Below, one piece after another: positions 24,561 through 34,748 of a stretch of 64,000 nt of DNA. The notes under the pieces were generated by a model. It saw nothing but the letters and a program-made list of their open reading frames with translations, was not told the DNA's origin and ran no database searches. The first letter of the stretch is position 1. The number at the start of each line of letters is the position of its first letter. Position numbers and translations under genes: made by a program. The stretch lies in contig CP124756.1 in NCBI GenBank assembly GCA_029972225.1, positions 1,904,001-1,968,000 of the forward strand, written 5' to 3'. Source of the stretch: Candidatus Thiothrix putei (GTDB lineage Bacteria; Pseudomonadota; Gammaproteobacteria; Thiotrichales; Thiotrichaceae).

Positions 24561-24865
24561 CTGGTCAAGGTAGCACCAGTGGTTATGGTCAGGGTTATGG
24601 CAGTGGTGCCAGTGATGCTTCTGGATTTGGGCGTGGCAAAGGTGATGCTGATGGTGAGGTTGATTTCACCATTACCCTGAAGGGTAAAGGTAAAACAGAC
24701 ATGGCAAGTGACATGGCCGGTAGTGGTCGTGGCGATGGTGCCAGCAATCTGCAAGGCAGTGGTTATGGCTACGGCAACGCCTACAACAATGTGTACGGCA
24801 CGGGTAATTCATCACAAGGTGGTTATGGTAACAACCCTTGGGGTGGTTACGGTGGTTATGCCTAA
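24561..24865 (+). pseudogene. Gly/Tyr-rich protein remnant, sulfur globule protein-like
   Basis: In frame from 24563 the translation is dominated by Gly, Ser, Tyr and Asn ([15 protein letters not shown], then GSGYGYGNAYNNVYG, ending NNPWGGYGGYA before TAA). This is like the structural sulfur globule envelope proteins of sulfur bacteria. The N-terminal part with any signal peptide has been lost at the rnfC junction. It overlaps the next frame by 8 bp. Confidence 0.5.
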
Positions 24866-25193
24866 CAACATGATGCCGCAGGGGGCGCAAATGCCTCAGA
24901 TGCAAATGCCGATGATGCCGGGCTATGGTGCTGCCCCCATGCAGCAAGCCCCAAGTTTTGAGCAAATGTATCAGCAGATGTTAATGCAACGTGCGCAAGC
25001 CGATGCTTTTTTCAAGAAAGTAGAAGAGCAGCGTAAGGCTGCGGCGGAAAGACAAGCTGCGGCAAAAGCGGCAGCATCGGCTGCTGCACCAGCACCGGCT
25101 GCACCGGCTACGCCTGCGGCTGCGACTCCAGCAGTCGATATGCCACCTGCACCGCCAGCGCCTGCTGTACCAGCAGCACCAGCCGCTAAGTAA
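24858..25193 (+). CDS. Met/Ala/Pro-rich protein, probably the second part of the Gly-rich gene
   Basis: From ATG 24858 this 111-residue frame has a Met/Pro/Gln-rich start (QMPQMQMPMMPGYG), a helical segment FEQMYQQMLMQRAQADAFFKKVEEQRKAAAERQ, and an Ala/Pro-rich tail. It overlaps the stop of the Gly/Tyr-rich frame by 8 bp (+1 frame). Either a frameshift split one sulfur-globule-like protein in two, or the second frame is a coupled gene. No independent ribosome site is obvious. Confidence 0.5.
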   Translation: MPNNMMPQGAQMPQMQMPMMPGYGAAPMQQAPSFEQMYQQMLMQRAQADAFFKKVEEQRKAAAERQAAAKAAASAAAPAPAAPATPAAATPAVDMPPAPPAPAVPAAPAAK

Positions 25194-25205
25194 TCGCGGA
25201 ATCTG

Positions 25206-25237
25206 TAATCAGGGCGTGTTTATTCACGCCTTGATTA
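25206..25237. terminator. Hairpin between convergent genes
   Basis: TAATCAGGGCGTG and CACGCCTTGATTA form a 13-bp stem (one G-T) with a 6-base loop between the convergent Gly-rich gene and glnD. There is no long T tract, so it is only a possible bidirectional terminator. Confidence 0.55.
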
Positions 25238-25251
25238 TGGTGATAATGAAC

Positions 25252-27888
25252 TCAGCCGACCTGTAACGCTTGCTCTAGTGTTTGCCGGATTTGTGCTTGT
25301 TGCTCTTCATCTACAATCATTTCGCAGTCGCGTGTCGTGACATAGAAAATATCCTGCGCTTGTTCCCCTAAGGTGTTGATACGTGCATTATGCACGCGGA
25401 TACCTAAGCCATCCATTGCCTCACCCAGTCGAGATAGCAGCCCCGGCATATCGCCCGCGTTGATTTCCAGCAATGTCAGGTTTTTTTCGGGTTGCTGGCT
25501 AAAAGAAATGCGTGTTGGCACATTGAAATTGCGCAGAATTCGGGGTTTACGATGCATGGGGTGGTAAGGTTTTTCGCGTTCGAGATTGTCAGTCAGGGTA
25601 TCAATAATGTGTTGCTGGTCAGTGTCATTGATAATGAGCTGATTGTCAGGGCCTAGAATGTGCAGGGTATACAGGTCGAAACCTTCGGTGGTGGAGACGA
25701 TCCGCGCTTGCACGACGTTGAGATTAAGCTGCTCTAACGATGAGACTACCCGTGAGAAGAGATCGTCCCGATCTTTGCTATACACAAATAATACATTGCT
25801 GCTACCCGATACCGTGCGCCGGATATGGATCAAGGTGGGCTTGAGGGCAGCTTCGGTGAGAATATGGCGGGTATGCCACAGCACCGATTCCACGGAATGT
25901 TGCAGGTGATAGTCCGCCCCAAATTGGTTCCAGAGTGCGAGGCATTCGGCTTCGTTAAAGCCTTCGAGCAAGAGTGGTTCCAGTACGGCATTGCGTTTTT
26001 CTTCGATCAGTAGTGTGCTTTCACGCGACAGCAGGGTTCGATTGCTCAACACGCGGCGGGTGGAATGGTAAAGCTCGTGTAGCAAGGCTTGTTTCCAGCC
26101 ATTCCACAGTTTGGGATTCGTGCCGCGAATATCCGCAATCGTGAGCAAAAACAGGCAATCGAGGCGGCTTTGCGAGGCAACAATTCCGGCGAACTCCTGA
26201 ATCACCATCGGGTCACTGATGTCTTTGCGTTGCGCTGTCATACTCATGAGTAAGTGATGACGGACTAGCCAGCTAACCAAGGAGGCATCATGCAAGTTAA
26301 GCCCGTGTTCACGGCAGAAATCATACGCATCGCTTGCGCCGAGTTCAGAATGGTCGCCGTTACGCCCTTTGGCAATGTCGTGAAATAACCCGGCTAAATA
26401 CAATAATTCAGGGTCACGCAGGGTTTTGAAGACTTCTGCGCACAAGGGGAGTTCTTGAGCGCCAACGGCGGTGCTGTAACGCCGTACATTGCGTAATACA
26501 AACAGGGTATGCTCATCCACCGTGTACATGTGGAACAGGTCGTACTGCATCCGCCCGACAATATTGGCAAACGCCGGGATGTACGCCGCGAGGATGCCGT
26601 AGCGATTCATCAAGCGCATCACAAACGTAATGCCCTTGGGTTGGCGCAAGATTTGGATGAACAGTTGCCGATGACGCGCTTGCTGGCGAAAACTGGCATC
26701 AATCCGGTGTAAATTGTGGCGAATCAGGCGGGTAGTATCCGGTGTTAACCCTGTGACCCCCGGTGTCATTTGCAGTAACAGGAAGATTTCCAGCAAGGCG
26801 GTGGGGTACAGCACAAAAACATCGGGTGAGTTGACCGAAATCAAGTTACCACGTTTTTGATACCATTCGCCCAACATTTCCGGTAGTGGCGGGTGTTGCG
26901 TGAGGATACGTTCACGGAAAATCCCCATCAGCATGTCGCTGAGGCGCTCTAACTCGGTGATGGTGCGGTAATAGCGCTGCATGAAGGCTTCGACAGCCGC
27001 ATTATTGGTGTCATCGGTATAGCCGAATAAGTGGGCAAGGCTGCGCTGATAATCAAACAGCAAGCGGTCTTCTTTGCGTTTAGCCAGTTCATGCAGGGCA
27101 AAGCGAATGCGCCACAGAAATAAGCGGCCTTCCCGCAAGGTTTCAAACTCATCGTATTCCAGTAAGCGGTTTTCGTAGAGTTCTTGTAAGGAGAGCGTGC
27201 CATATTCGCGGTACGTCACCCAACTGATGGTTTGGATGTCACGTAAGCCGCCGCGTCCTTCCTTAAGGTTGGGTTCGACACGGTGTGAGGTGTCACCCAG
27301 CTTGAGGTAGCGCTTTTGCTGCTCTTCCAGTTTGGCTTGGAAGAATTCACGGCTACTCCACATGTGCTCGGTGGATATGGCTTCATGTAAGCGCATAAAT
27401 AGCTTTTCGTTGCCACTGAGGTAACGCGACTCAATCAGGTTGGTGATAACGGTCAGGTCTTCACGCGCGGTTTCTAGGCATTCATCCAAGGTGCGTACAC
27501 TGTGACCTACATCCAAACCAACATCCCAGAGTAGGGTGATGAAGGAGGACAGGCGTTCACAGCATTCTTCCCCCGGCGTTTCGGTCAGCAGGATTAGCAG
27601 GTCAATATCCGACGCAGGGTGTAACTCCTGTCTGCCATAGCCACCGACAGCAATCAGCGTGGCACGGTGGTATTGAGGAATACCGTTTAAGCTCCACAAA
27701 TGCCGTAAGAGTGTGTCAATGAATTCGGCATGATCCGCCAGTAAGGTGCGAATATCTTTGCCCGTGTGAAATTCTTCGCACAGCAGTTTACGCGCATTCC
27801 GGATGGCTTGGGCGTAATCGGCGATGTGTAGCGTGTCACGTTCGAGCAGCCGGTCATAAACCTCTAATAGAGGATTGGTAGGCATCAT
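25252..27888 (-). CDS. glnD: Bifunctional uridylyltransferase/uridylyl-removing enzyme GlnD
   Basis: This 878-residue nitrogen-status sensor adds and removes UMP on PII (GlnB/GlnK) according to glutamine level. The nucleotidyltransferase domain has GGYGRQELHPASDIDLLILL (about 81-100). The HD phosphohydrolase domain has LFHDIAKGRNGDHSELG (about 510). Two C-terminal ACT domains (about 700-878) sense glutamine, each with the G-L/M-I-V pattern, e.g. INAGDMPGLLSRLGEAM. Start ATG 27888, overlapping the map stop by 4 bp. The gene is intact although nif genes nearby are decayed, consistent with a housekeeping role. Confidence 0.95.
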   Translation of the reverse strand: MMPTNPLLEVYDRLLERDTLHIADYAQAIRNARKLLCEEFHTGKDIRTLLADHAEFIDTLLRHLWSLNGIPQYHRATLIAVGGYGRQELHPASDIDLLILLTETPGEECCERLSSFITLLWDVGLDVGHSVRTLDECLETAREDLTVITNLIESRYLSGNEKLFMRLHEAISTEHMWSSREFFQAKLEEQQKRYLKLGDTSHRVEPNLKEGRGGLRDIQTISWVTYREYGTLSLQELYENRLLEYDEFETLREGRLFLWRIRFALHELAKRKEDRLLFDYQRSLAHLFGYTDDTNNAAVEAFMQRYYRTITELERLSDMLMGIFRERILTQHPPLPEMLGEWYQKRGNLISVNSPDVFVLYPTALLEIFLLLQMTPGVTGLTPDTTRLIRHNLHRIDASFRQQARHRQLFIQILRQPKGITFVMRLMNRYGILAAYIPAFANIVGRMQYDLFHMYTVDEHTLFVLRNVRRYSTAVGAQELPLCAEVFKTLRDPELLYLAGLFHDIAKGRNGDHSELGASDAYDFCREHGLNLHDASLVSWLVRHHLLMSMTAQRKDISDPMVIQEFAGIVASQSRLDCLFLLTIADIRGTNPKLWNGWKQALLHELYHSTRRVLSNRTLLSRESTLLIEEKRNAVLEPLLLEGFNEAECLALWNQFGADYHLQHSVESVLWHTRHILTEAALKPTLIHIRRTVSGSSNVLFVYSKDRDDLFSRVVSSLEQLNLNVVQARIVSTTEGFDLYTLHILGPDNQLIINDTDQQHIIDTLTDNLEREKPYHPMHRKPRILRNFNVPTRISFSQQPEKNLTLLEINAGDMPGLLSRLGEAMDGLGIRVHNARINTLGEQAQDIFYVTTRDCEMIVDEEQQAQIRQTLEQALQVG

Positions 27889-28697
27889 AGGGTGTTACGC
27901 CAGTTAGCTTCTTCTTCACGGAGCGTGAGGATTTCAAAGCCAGCGTCTGTTACTAAAATGGTGTGTTCCCATTGAGCAGACAATTTGTGGTCTTTGGTAA
28001 CAGCCGTCCATTGATCCGGCAGGATTTTCAGGTGGCGTTTGCCTTGATTGATCATTGGCTCGATGGTGAAAATCATGCCTGTCTCCATGATGATTTTATC
28101 GCTGTCTTTGCTGTAGTAGTGCAGGATTTGCGGTGCTTCATGGAAGCGGTTGCCAATGCCGTGACCGCAGAACTCTTCGACCACACTGTAGTTATACGCA
28201 TGGGCGTGGCGCTGGATGGCTTTGCCAATATTGCCAAGTGGCGCACCTGGGCGTACTTCCAGAATGCCAAGGTACATGCATTGTTGGGTGATGTGGCTCA
28301 GACGCTTGCCTGCAATCGTGGGTTCGCCGACATGAAACATTTTGCTGGTGTCGCCGTGGTAGCCGTCTTTGATGACAGTAATATCAATGTTTAACGCATC
28401 GCCCTGTTTGAGTTTTTTGTCACTGGGGATGCCATGGCAAACTTGATGGTTAATGGATGTGCAGATGGATTTAGGGAAGGGCGGTTCACCGTAATTCAGC
28501 GGTGCCGGAATCGCTTGCTGTACATCGACAATGTAGTCGTGGCAGATTCGGTTGAGTTCGTCAGTGGTCACGCCCGGTTTGACGTATTCCCCGATCATGT
28601 CCAATACATCGGCTGCCAGTTTACCTGCTACCCGCATTTTGGCGATTTCATCCGCCGTTTTGATGGTTATTGCCTGATCTCGTTGTGTCTTCGCCAT
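27885..28697 (-). CDS. map: Methionine aminopeptidase, type I
   Basis: This 270-residue cytosolic metalloenzyme removes the initiator Met. Visible features: PFPKSICTSINHQVCHGIP, DALNIDITVIKDGYHGDTS (two metal-binding Asp), EFCGHGIGNRFHEAPQILHY (metal His), IFTIEPMIN (metal Glu) and WEHTILVTD (metal Glu). The length is normal for type Ia. It diverges from rpsB, as in many gammaproteobacteria, and forms a coupled pair with glnD. Confidence 0.96.
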   Translation of the reverse strand: MAKTQRDQAITIKTADEIAKMRVAGKLAADVLDMIGEYVKPGVTTDELNRICHDYIVDVQQAIPAPLNYGEPPFPKSICTSINHQVCHGIPSDKKLKQGDALNIDITVIKDGYHGDTSKMFHVGEPTIAGKRLSHITQQCMYLGILEVRPGAPLGNIGKAIQRHAHAYNYSVVEEFCGHGIGNRFHEAPQILHYYSKDSDKIIMETGMIFTIEPMINQGKRHLKILPDQWTAVTKDHKLSAQWEHTILVTDAGFEILTLREEEANWRNTL

Positions 28698-28874
28698 TTG
28701 TGGTTGTTCCCGGTAGCACTCAAAAGCGTTTCATGGTATAAAGCGCCCGCGAATTCCGCAAATAGTTTTACATTTAATCCACACATACATCGACACGACA
28801 CGCAGGGTGCTTGCCTTAAAAACAAGTTGCGTTTGTTGGGATGTATGGAGGCATAACCCATACAGGAGCTTATC
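28698..28874 (+). promoter_or_regulatory. Divergent map / rpsB intergenic region with rpsB leader
   Basis: This 177-bp gap should contain the back-to-back promoters. A plausible rpsB -35-like TTTACA lies near 28770. A clear ribosome site AGGAG (28863-28867) precedes the rpsB ATG. In gammaproteobacteria the rpsB leader binds S2 for autoregulation, but I cannot prove the fold here. Confidence 0.4.
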
Positions 28875-29645
28875 ATGCCTAAAGTTACCATGCGCCAAAT
28901 GCTCGAAGCTGGCGTTCACTTCGGTCACCAGACCCGTTACTGGAACCCTAAAATGGGTCAGTTTATTTTTGGTGAGCGTAACAAAATTCATATCATCAAC
29001 CTTGAGCAGACACTGCCAATGTTTAATGATGCGACCAACTTTATCGGTAAGTTGGCAGCAAAAGGCGGCAAAATCATGTTTGTCGGTACGAAGCGTTCGG
29101 CACGTGAAGCGGTTCAGGATGCGGCAACTGCTTGCAAAATGCCTTATGTTAACCACCGCTGGTTGGGTGGGATGCTGACTAACTTTAAAACCGTTAAGCA
29201 ATCCATCAAGCGCCTGAAAGATCTGGAAAAAATGGCTGAAGATGGCACTTTTCAGAAGCTGGGTAAAAAAGAAGTGCTGATGCTGACTCGCGAATCTGAA
29301 AAGTTAGAGCGCAGCCTTGGCGGTATCAAAGACATGCGTGGCCTGCCTGATGCGATTTTCGTGATCGACGTAGGCTACGAAAAAATTGCAGTTCAAGAAG
29401 CTAACAAGCTGGGTATCCCGGTTATCGGCGTGGTGGATACTAACAACTCCCTGCAAGGTGTTGATTATGTCATTCCGGGCAACGATGACGCGATCCGTGC
29501 TATCCAACTGTATGTTTCTGCTGCTTCTGATGCGGTTAGCGAAGGTCACACGGCGGCGGCTATTGCCCCAGAACCTGAAGCACCTGCCAGCACGGAAGAA
29601 GTGGCTGCTGACGACGCAACGACTACCGACGCTGCTGGCGAATAA
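28875..29645 (+). CDS. rpsB: 30S ribosomal protein S2
   Basis: This 256-residue S2 family protein has the S2 signature [22 protein letters not shown] at the N-terminus, then [14 protein letters not shown] and [20 protein letters not shown]. The acidic Ala/Thr-rich C-terminal tail (about 225-256) is longer than in E. coli. It is first in the rpsB-tsf pair, followed by tsf 30 bp downstream with ribosome site AAGGAG. Confidence 0.97.
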   Translation: MPKVTMRQMLEAGVHFGHQTRYWNPKMGQFIFGERNKIHIINLEQTLPMFNDATNFIGKLAAKGGKIMFVGTKRSAREAVQDAATACKMPYVNHRWLGGMLTNFKTVKQSIKRLKDLEKMAEDGTFQKLGKKEVLMLTRESEKLERSLGGIKDMRGLPDAIFVIDVGYEKIAVQEANKLGIPVIGVVDTNNSLQGVDYVIPGNDDAIRAIQLYVSAASDAVSEGHTAAAIAPEPEAPASTEEVAADDATTTDAAGE

Positions 29646-29675
29646 GCCAGCCCGTTCAAACAAGGAGTTATCCCA

Positions 29676-30572
29676 ATGGCAATTACTGCTGGAATGGTGA
29701 AAGAACTGCGCGAACGTACTGGCGCAGGCATGATGGAATGCAAAAAAGCCCTGACTGAAACCAATGGTGACATGGAAGCGGCTATCGACCTGATGCGTAA
29801 ATCCGGTGCAGCGAAAGCTGACAAGAAAGCCGGTCGTGTGGCAGCGGAAGGTCGTGTCATCGTAGCACTGGCTGACGATGCAAAAACGGCGGCTATCGTT
29901 GAAATCAACAGCGAAACCGACTTCGTTGCGAATGACAGCAACTTTGTTGAGTTCGCCGATGCAGTTGGTTTGGCAACGCTGAAAGCACAACCGGCTGACG
30001 TTGCGGCTTTGTCTGCATTGACACTGCCAAATGGTCAAACCGTAGAAGAAAACCGTACTGCCCTGATCGCTAAAATTGGCGAAAATATTCAGGTACGTCG
30101 TTTCCAGTTGGTTCACGCCGGTGAGTGTGGTCAAATCGCTTCATACCTGCACGGTACACGTATTGGTGTGGTTGTATGCATCGAAAACGGTGAAGCAGAA
30201 ATGGGCAAGCATATTGCTATGCACATTGCTGCCAGCCGCCCGGCTTGTGTAGACGAGTCTGGCGTACCTGCCGAATTGGTTGAGCGTGAACGTGAAATCC
30301 AGATCGACATCGCCATGCAAAGCGGTAAGCCACGCGACATCGCTGAAAAGATGGTGGTCGGTCGCATGAAGAAATTCTTGGGCGAAATCACCTTGGTTGG
30401 TCAGCCGTTCGTCATGAATCCTGATCAAACCGTTGGTGATTTGCTGGCATCCAAAGGTGCGAATATTGCCCAATTCGTGCGTCTGGAAGTTGGTGAAGGC
30501 ATCGAAAAGAAACAAGAAAACTTTGCTGATGAAGTGGCTGCACAAGCAGCGGCAGTAGCAGCAGGGAACTAA
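29676..30572 (+). CDS. tsf: Elongation factor Ts
   Basis: This 298-residue protein is the guanine-nucleotide exchange factor of EF-Tu. The N-terminal UBA-like domain has [21 protein letters not shown], and the core has the EF-Tu contact motif [11 protein letters not shown] at about residues 75-85. It is slightly longer than the E. coli protein (283). A terminator hairpin follows immediately, so rpsB-tsf is a separate unit from pyrH. Confidence 0.97.
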   Translation: MAITAGMVKELRERTGAGMMECKKALTETNGDMEAAIDLMRKSGAAKADKKAGRVAAEGRVIVALADDAKTAAIVEINSETDFVANDSNFVEFADAVGLATLKAQPADVAALSALTLPNGQTVEENRTALIAKIGENIQVRRFQLVHAGECGQIASYLHGTRIGVVVCIENGEAEMGKHIAMHIAASRPACVDESGVPAELVEREREIQIDIAMQSGKPRDIAEKMVVGRMKKFLGEITLVGQPFVMNPDQTVGDLLASKGANIAQFVRLEVGEGIEKKQENFADEVAAQAAAVAAGN

Positions 30573-30597
30573 CGAAGCGCCTAGCGGCTCTTCTCGC

Positions 30598-30624
30598 AAA
30601 AAGGGGCACTGGTTGCCCCTTTTT
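30598..30624 (+). terminator. Rho-independent terminator after tsf
   Basis: The stem AAAAAGGGGCA / TGCCCCTTTTT with a 5-base loop and a T-run is 25 bp after the tsf stop. Confidence 0.9.
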
Positions 30625-30676
30625 GCTGTCACCTGTATAAATACATCCATTTTACCCAATAGCAGCAGGCGTACCT

Positions 30677-31411
30677 ATGTCATCTATAGCTTCCAGCCCT
30701 CAACCCCGTTTTCGTCGTATTTTGTTAAAACTCAGTGGTGAAGCCTTATTAGGTAACCAAGACTCTGGCATCGACCCTGACATCCTGTACCGCGTGGCAG
30801 GCGAAGCCCTTGCAGTACAACGTTCCGGTGTACAAATCGCGATTGTGATTGGTGGCGGCAATTTGTTCCGTGGTGCTGGCTTGGCAGAAAAAGGCATGGA
30901 TCGGGTGCGTGGCGACCAAATGGGTATGTTGGCGACAGTGATGAATTCCCTTGCCATGCAGGATGCTATCGAGAAACTGGGGGGTAATTGCCGGGTGTTG
31001 ACTGCATTGGGTATTGATCAGGTGGGCGAACGTTATTCCGCCCATCAGGCACGCCGCTATTTGGAGCAGGGCGACATCGTTATTTGCGCAGCAGGCAGTG
31101 GTAATCCCTTTTTTACGACGGATACGGCTGCCAGCTTACGCGGGGTTGAATTACAATGTGATTTGCTGCTGAAGGCGACCAAAGTGGACGGTATCTATGA
31201 TGCTGACCCGAAAAAAAATCCTGCGGCTAAACGCTTTGATCGGTTATCCTTCGAGACAGCAATCCAGCGCCAATTAGGCGTGATGGACTTAACGGCAATG
31301 GTAATGTGCCGTGACAATAAACTGACCTTGGGTGTGTTCGATATGTTCGCACCGGGGGCGCTTGCTGCAATCGTTTGCGGTGAGAATATTGGGACTTTGG
31401 TTGAGGTTTAA
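30677..31411 (+). CDS. pyrH: UMP kinase
   Basis: This 244-residue amino-acid-kinase-fold enzyme phosphorylates UMP to UDP. Motifs: [12 protein letters not shown] (phosphate-binding), [26 protein letters not shown] and [13 protein letters not shown] (nucleotide and Mg site). It is regulated allosterically by GTP and UTP in the family. It opens the frr-uppS-cdsA-dxr-rseP-bamA cluster; frr starts 5 bp downstream. Confidence 0.96.
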   Translation: MSSIASSPQPRFRRILLKLSGEALLGNQDSGIDPDILYRVAGEALAVQRSGVQIAIVIGGGNLFRGAGLAEKGMDRVRGDQMGMLATVMNSLAMQDAIEKLGGNCRVLTALGIDQVGERYSAHQARRYLEQGDIVICAAGSGNPFFTTDTAASLRGVELQCDLLLKATKVDGIYDADPKKNPAAKRFDRLSFETAIQRQLGVMDLTAMVMCRDNKLTLGVFDMFAPGALAAIVCGENIGTLVEV

Positions 31412-31415
31412 GGTA

Positions 31416-31973
31416 ATGATTGCAGACATTAAAAAAGATGCAGAGCAGCGGATGCAGAAAAGCATTGAAGCCCTGCGCAATGATTTGACTAAAATTCGTA
31501 CTGGTCGTGCGCATCCCAGTTTGTTGGATCAGGTCACGGTGGATTATTACGGTTCAGATGTGCCTCTCAGCCAAGTGGCGAATGTCAGCACCGAAGATGC
31601 GCGTACTTTGAAAGTCGTGCCATGGGAAAAGCAGATGGCCTCCAAGATTGAAAAAGCCATTTTGACCTCTAACCTTGGTTTGAACCCTGCGAATGATGGC
31701 AATGCGATTCGTGTACCTTTGCCTGCATTGACCGAAGAGCGCCGCCGCGATTTGGTCAAAGTGGTAAAAGGTGAAGCGGAAGGGGCGCGAGTGGCTATTC
31801 GCAATATTCGTCGTGACGCTAACTCTGATTTCAAAGCCTTGCTCAAGGAAAAGGAAATTTCGGAAGACGAAGAGCGCCGCGCTACGGATGAGATCCAGAA
31901 ACTGACTGACCATTTCATTAAGGAAGTGGAAGCCGTGCTGGAAAAGAAAGAAAAAGAATTGATGGAAGTTTGA
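31416..31973 (+). CDS. frr: Ribosome recycling factor
   Basis: This 185-residue factor splits post-termination ribosomes with EF-G. ATG 31416 gives exactly the standard length. Motifs: [59 protein letters not shown]. The C-terminal helix is rich in Lys/Glu. The open frame upstream to 31332 overlaps pyrH and is rejected. Confidence 0.96.
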   Translation: MIADIKKDAEQRMQKSIEALRNDLTKIRTGRAHPSLLDQVTVDYYGSDVPLSQVANVSTEDARTLKVVPWEKQMASKIEKAILTSNLGLNPANDGNAIRVPLPALTEERRRDLVKVVKGEAEGARVAIRNIRRDANSDFKALLKEKEISEDEERRATDEIQKLTDHFIKEVEAVLEKKEKELMEV

Positions 31974-32019
31974 TTGTTGCTGCCACTTGGTTAATAAGTG
32001 GCATTGGCATGGGGCCTGA

Positions 32020-32769
32020 ATGACAAATACAACGCCAAAAGATGCGGTTCCCCGGCACGTTGCTATCGTGATGGATGGCAACGGACGCTGGGCAAAAGCA
32101 CGTTATCTTCCTCGTTTAATGGGGCATCATCGTGGGGTGGAGTCTGCCCGCAAGGTTATTCGTGGGTGCAGTGACGCAGGGGTAGAATGTCTAACCCTGT
32201 TTGCCTTTAGCAGTGAAAATTGGCGGCGACCGGAAGAGGAAGTCAGCGGTTTGATGTCACTGTTTATGTCTGCGTTAGAACGTGAAGCGGCAGCGCTGTT
32301 CCGGCATAACGTCAAAATGTGTTTTATTGGTGATCGCAGTGGTTTTTCTGCTAGTTTGCAGGAAAAAATTCACCAAGTTGAAGCGATGACGGCGACTTGT
32401 ACCGGGATGCGCTTGCTAATTGCGGCGAATTACGGTGGGCGTTGGGATATTTTGCAAGCGGTACGCACTGTTGCCAGCCAAATTGCAGAAGGTGAAGTGG
32501 ATGTTGCGACGTTAGATGAAGCAACGTTCAGTCGTTTGCTATCCACAGATGGTGTACCTGAACCTGATTTGTTTATTCGCACAGGTGGGGAAAAACGTAT
32601 CAGTAACTTTTTGATGTGGCAATTGGCATACGCTGAATTGTATTTCACGGATGTATTATGGCCGGAATTCGATGAGCAATGCTTGCGCGATGCCTTGCAG
32701 GACTTTGCGCGTCGGCAGCGGCGTTTTGGAATGACGGGTGAGCAGGTATCAGGAGGAAAACATGCTTAA
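32020..32769 (+). CDS. uppS: Undecaprenyl diphosphate synthase
   Basis: This 249-residue cis-prenyltransferase makes the C55 carrier lipid for cell wall and LPS. Motifs: IVMDGNGRWAK (catalytic Asp, residue 18 or so), FSSENWRRPEEEV, and DLFIRTGGEKRISNFLMWQLAYAELYF with the conserved Arg/Glu. The stop overlaps the cdsA start. Confidence 0.95.
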   Translation: MTNTTPKDAVPRHVAIVMDGNGRWAKARYLPRLMGHHRGVESARKVIRGCSDAGVECLTLFAFSSENWRRPEEEVSGLMSLFMSALEREAAALFRHNVKMCFIGDRSGFSASLQEKIHQVEAMTATCTGMRLLIAANYGGRWDILQAVRTVASQIAEGEVDVATLDEATFSRLLSTDGVPEPDLFIRTGGEKRISNFLMWQLAYAELYFTDVLWPEFDEQCLRDALQDFARRQRRFGMTGEQVSGGKHA

Positions 32770-33580
32770 ACAACGGGTTATTACGGGGTTGGTGCTGATT
32801 TTATTGGTGTTTGCCGGTATTCGATTTTTGCCAACCGAGTTATTTGGCTTGTTTTCATTAATGTTCATTGTTGGCTTGGGGGCTTGGGAATGGGCAGGAT
32901 TGACCGGATGTTATCTGCCAGAAAAACGCATGGCAGGCACAATGATGATTCTAACAGCTTCGATTCCGCTGGTATTTATTCGACCTGACCCGGTATGGGT
33001 GTTGTCCGTGAGTGTGCCGGTGTGGCTTCTCGTGTTAGTGGCACTGAAAATTTACCCGCGCAATGCTGGTTTTTATAAGAAACATGCGTTGGCGATGCGT
33101 TTGTCTGGCATTTTAGTGTTATTGCCTGCTTGGTATGCGTTGATGCATTTGCATGTGATGCATTACAACTACGTGATCTATCTGATTACGTTAATTGCTC
33201 TGGCGGATACCGCCGCTTATTTTACCGGTCGGGCGTTTGGCAAAAATAAGTTGGCACCGGATTTAAGCCCCGGCAAAACCAAGGAGGGTGTGTCAGGTGC
33301 GGTGGTTGCAACAGCAGTGTGGGCCTCTCTTGCCGTTTTCTGGCTGGATATTCCTGAGGGTAAGAGTACTATTTTCATGGTGTTGTCGATGTTAGTAGTA
33401 TTGATGTCAGTGGCCGGTGACTTGTTTGAAAGTTTGTTGAAGCGTGAGGCGGGGGTGAAAGACAGTGGGCGAATTTTACCTGGGCACGGTGGAATTCTGG
33501 ATCGAATTGATAGCTTGTTAGCAGCAGCACCATTATTCGTACTGGGTTTGTTGTGGTTGGGGATTTATCGTGGCATCTAA
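32762..33580 (+). CDS. cdsA: Phosphatidate cytidylyltransferase
   Basis: This 272-residue, multi-span inner-membrane enzyme makes CDP-diacylglycerol from phosphatidate and CTP. The start at ATG 32762 overlaps uppS and is preceded by AGGAGG. The C-terminal CDS signature is visible as [26 protein letters not shown], together with the SPGKTKEG segment. About eight membrane helices are predicted by eye. Confidence 0.95.
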   Translation: MLKQRVITGLVLILLVFAGIRFLPTELFGLFSLMFIVGLGAWEWAGLTGCYLPEKRMAGTMMILTASIPLVFIRPDPVWVLSVSVPVWLLVLVALKIYPRNAGFYKKHALAMRLSGILVLLPAWYALMHLHVMHYNYVIYLITLIALADTAAYFTGRAFGKNKLAPDLSPGKTKEGVSGAVVATAVWASLAVFWLDIPEGKSTIFMVLSMLVVLMSVAGDLFESLLKREAGVKDSGRILPGHGGILDRIDSLLAAAPLFVLGLLWLGIYRGI

Positions 33581-34745
33581 AGGCATTACGATTTTAGGTG
33601 CAAGTGGCAGCATTGGGGTAAGTACCTTGGATGTATTGGCACGTCACCCTGAGCGCTTCCATGTGTTTGCTTTGACCGCCAACAGCAATGTGGATAAGTT
33701 GTTTGAGCAATGCCAGCAGTTTCAGCCGCGTTATGCGGTGATGGTCGATCCCGTGGCAGCGGCAGTGCTGGAACAGCGTTTGCAAGCAGTAGGCAGTGAC
33801 GTGGTAGTGTTGGCTGGCGCGGAAGCTTTGGATGCGGTTGCTGTCAGCCCTGATACCGATTATGTGATGGCAGCCATTGTCGGCGCGGCGGGTTTAGTAC
33901 CAACGTTAACGGCTGCACGTGCAGGTAAGCGGGTAATGTTGGCGAATAAAGAAGCATTGGTAATGTCGGGGCAGTTATTCATTGACGCAGTGCGTGAACA
34001 TGGCGCGGAATTGTTGCCGATTGATAGCGAACATAACGCGGTGTTTCAGTGTCTACCTAGTGATGGTAGGAACGGGGTAGAAAAGATTTTGCTGACGGCT
34101 TCTGGCGGTCCTTTCCGTACATGGGCTGCTCACGATTTGTATGACATTACCCCCGAACAGGCAGTAGCACACCCCAATTGGTCGATGGGGCAAAAGATTT
34201 CGGTAGATTCTGCGACCTTGATGAACAAAGGTTTGGAAGTGATTGAGGCTTGCTGGTTATTTGGTCTGCCAGCCGAGCGTGTGGAGGTGGTCGTACACCC
34301 GCAAAGTACCATTCATTCGATGGTGTCCTATAATGATGGTTCGGTGTTGGCTCAGTTGGGCAACCCGGATATGCGTACCCCGATTGCGTATGCGTTGGGG
34401 TGGCCTGAGCGCTTAGCGTCAGGGGTAGCACCGTTGGATTTGTTTGCTACCGCAAGGCTGGATTTTGAGCAGCCGGACAGGGAACGTTTTCCGTGCCTGC
34501 AACTGGCTTACGATGCCCATGTGCGCGGTGGTTATGCCACGATTGCACTGAATGCGGCAAATGAAGTGGCAGTTAAAGCCTTTTTGGAGCGGGAAATCGG
34601 GTTTACCGATATTCCGATACTGGTAAAGGATGTGATGCTTCAGGCATCCACAGGCACACCGATGAACCTCGAAGAAATACTTATTCAGGATGAGGAAAGC
34701 CGTTTGCGTTCACTATCTTGGATAAAAAGCAAGAAAATACATTAA
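33570..34745 (+). CDS. dxr: 1-deoxy-D-xylulose 5-phosphate reductoisomerase
   Basis: This 391-residue NADPH-dependent enzyme catalyses the second step of the MEP isoprenoid pathway. The start is GTG 33570, overlapping cdsA by 11 bp. Motifs: [16 protein letters not shown] (NADPH loop), [21 protein letters not shown] (metal Asp and Glu), LTASGGPFR, and [27 protein letters not shown]. Confidence 0.96.
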   Translation: MASKGITILGASGSIGVSTLDVLARHPERFHVFALTANSNVDKLFEQCQQFQPRYAVMVDPVAAAVLEQRLQAVGSDVVVLAGAEALDAVAVSPDTDYVMAAIVGAAGLVPTLTAARAGKRVMLANKEALVMSGQLFIDAVREHGAELLPIDSEHNAVFQCLPSDGRNGVEKILLTASGGPFRTWAAHDLYDITPEQAVAHPNWSMGQKISVDSATLMNKGLEVIEACWLFGLPAERVEVVVHPQSTIHSMVSYNDGSVLAQLGNPDMRTPIAYALGWPERLASGVAPLDLFATARLDFEQPDRERFPCLQLAYDAHVRGGYATIALNAANEVAVKAFLEREIGFTDIPILVKDVMLQASTGTPMNLEEILIQDEESRLRSLSWIKSKKIH

Positions 34746-34748
34746 ATC

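Noticed and set aside
24048..24680. 210-codon plus-strand frame as a ferredoxin-like gene
   Set aside because: It is a chimera: antisense nifA, then 70 codons of rnfC, then out-of-frame Gly-rich gene. Only 24351-24560 is genuine.
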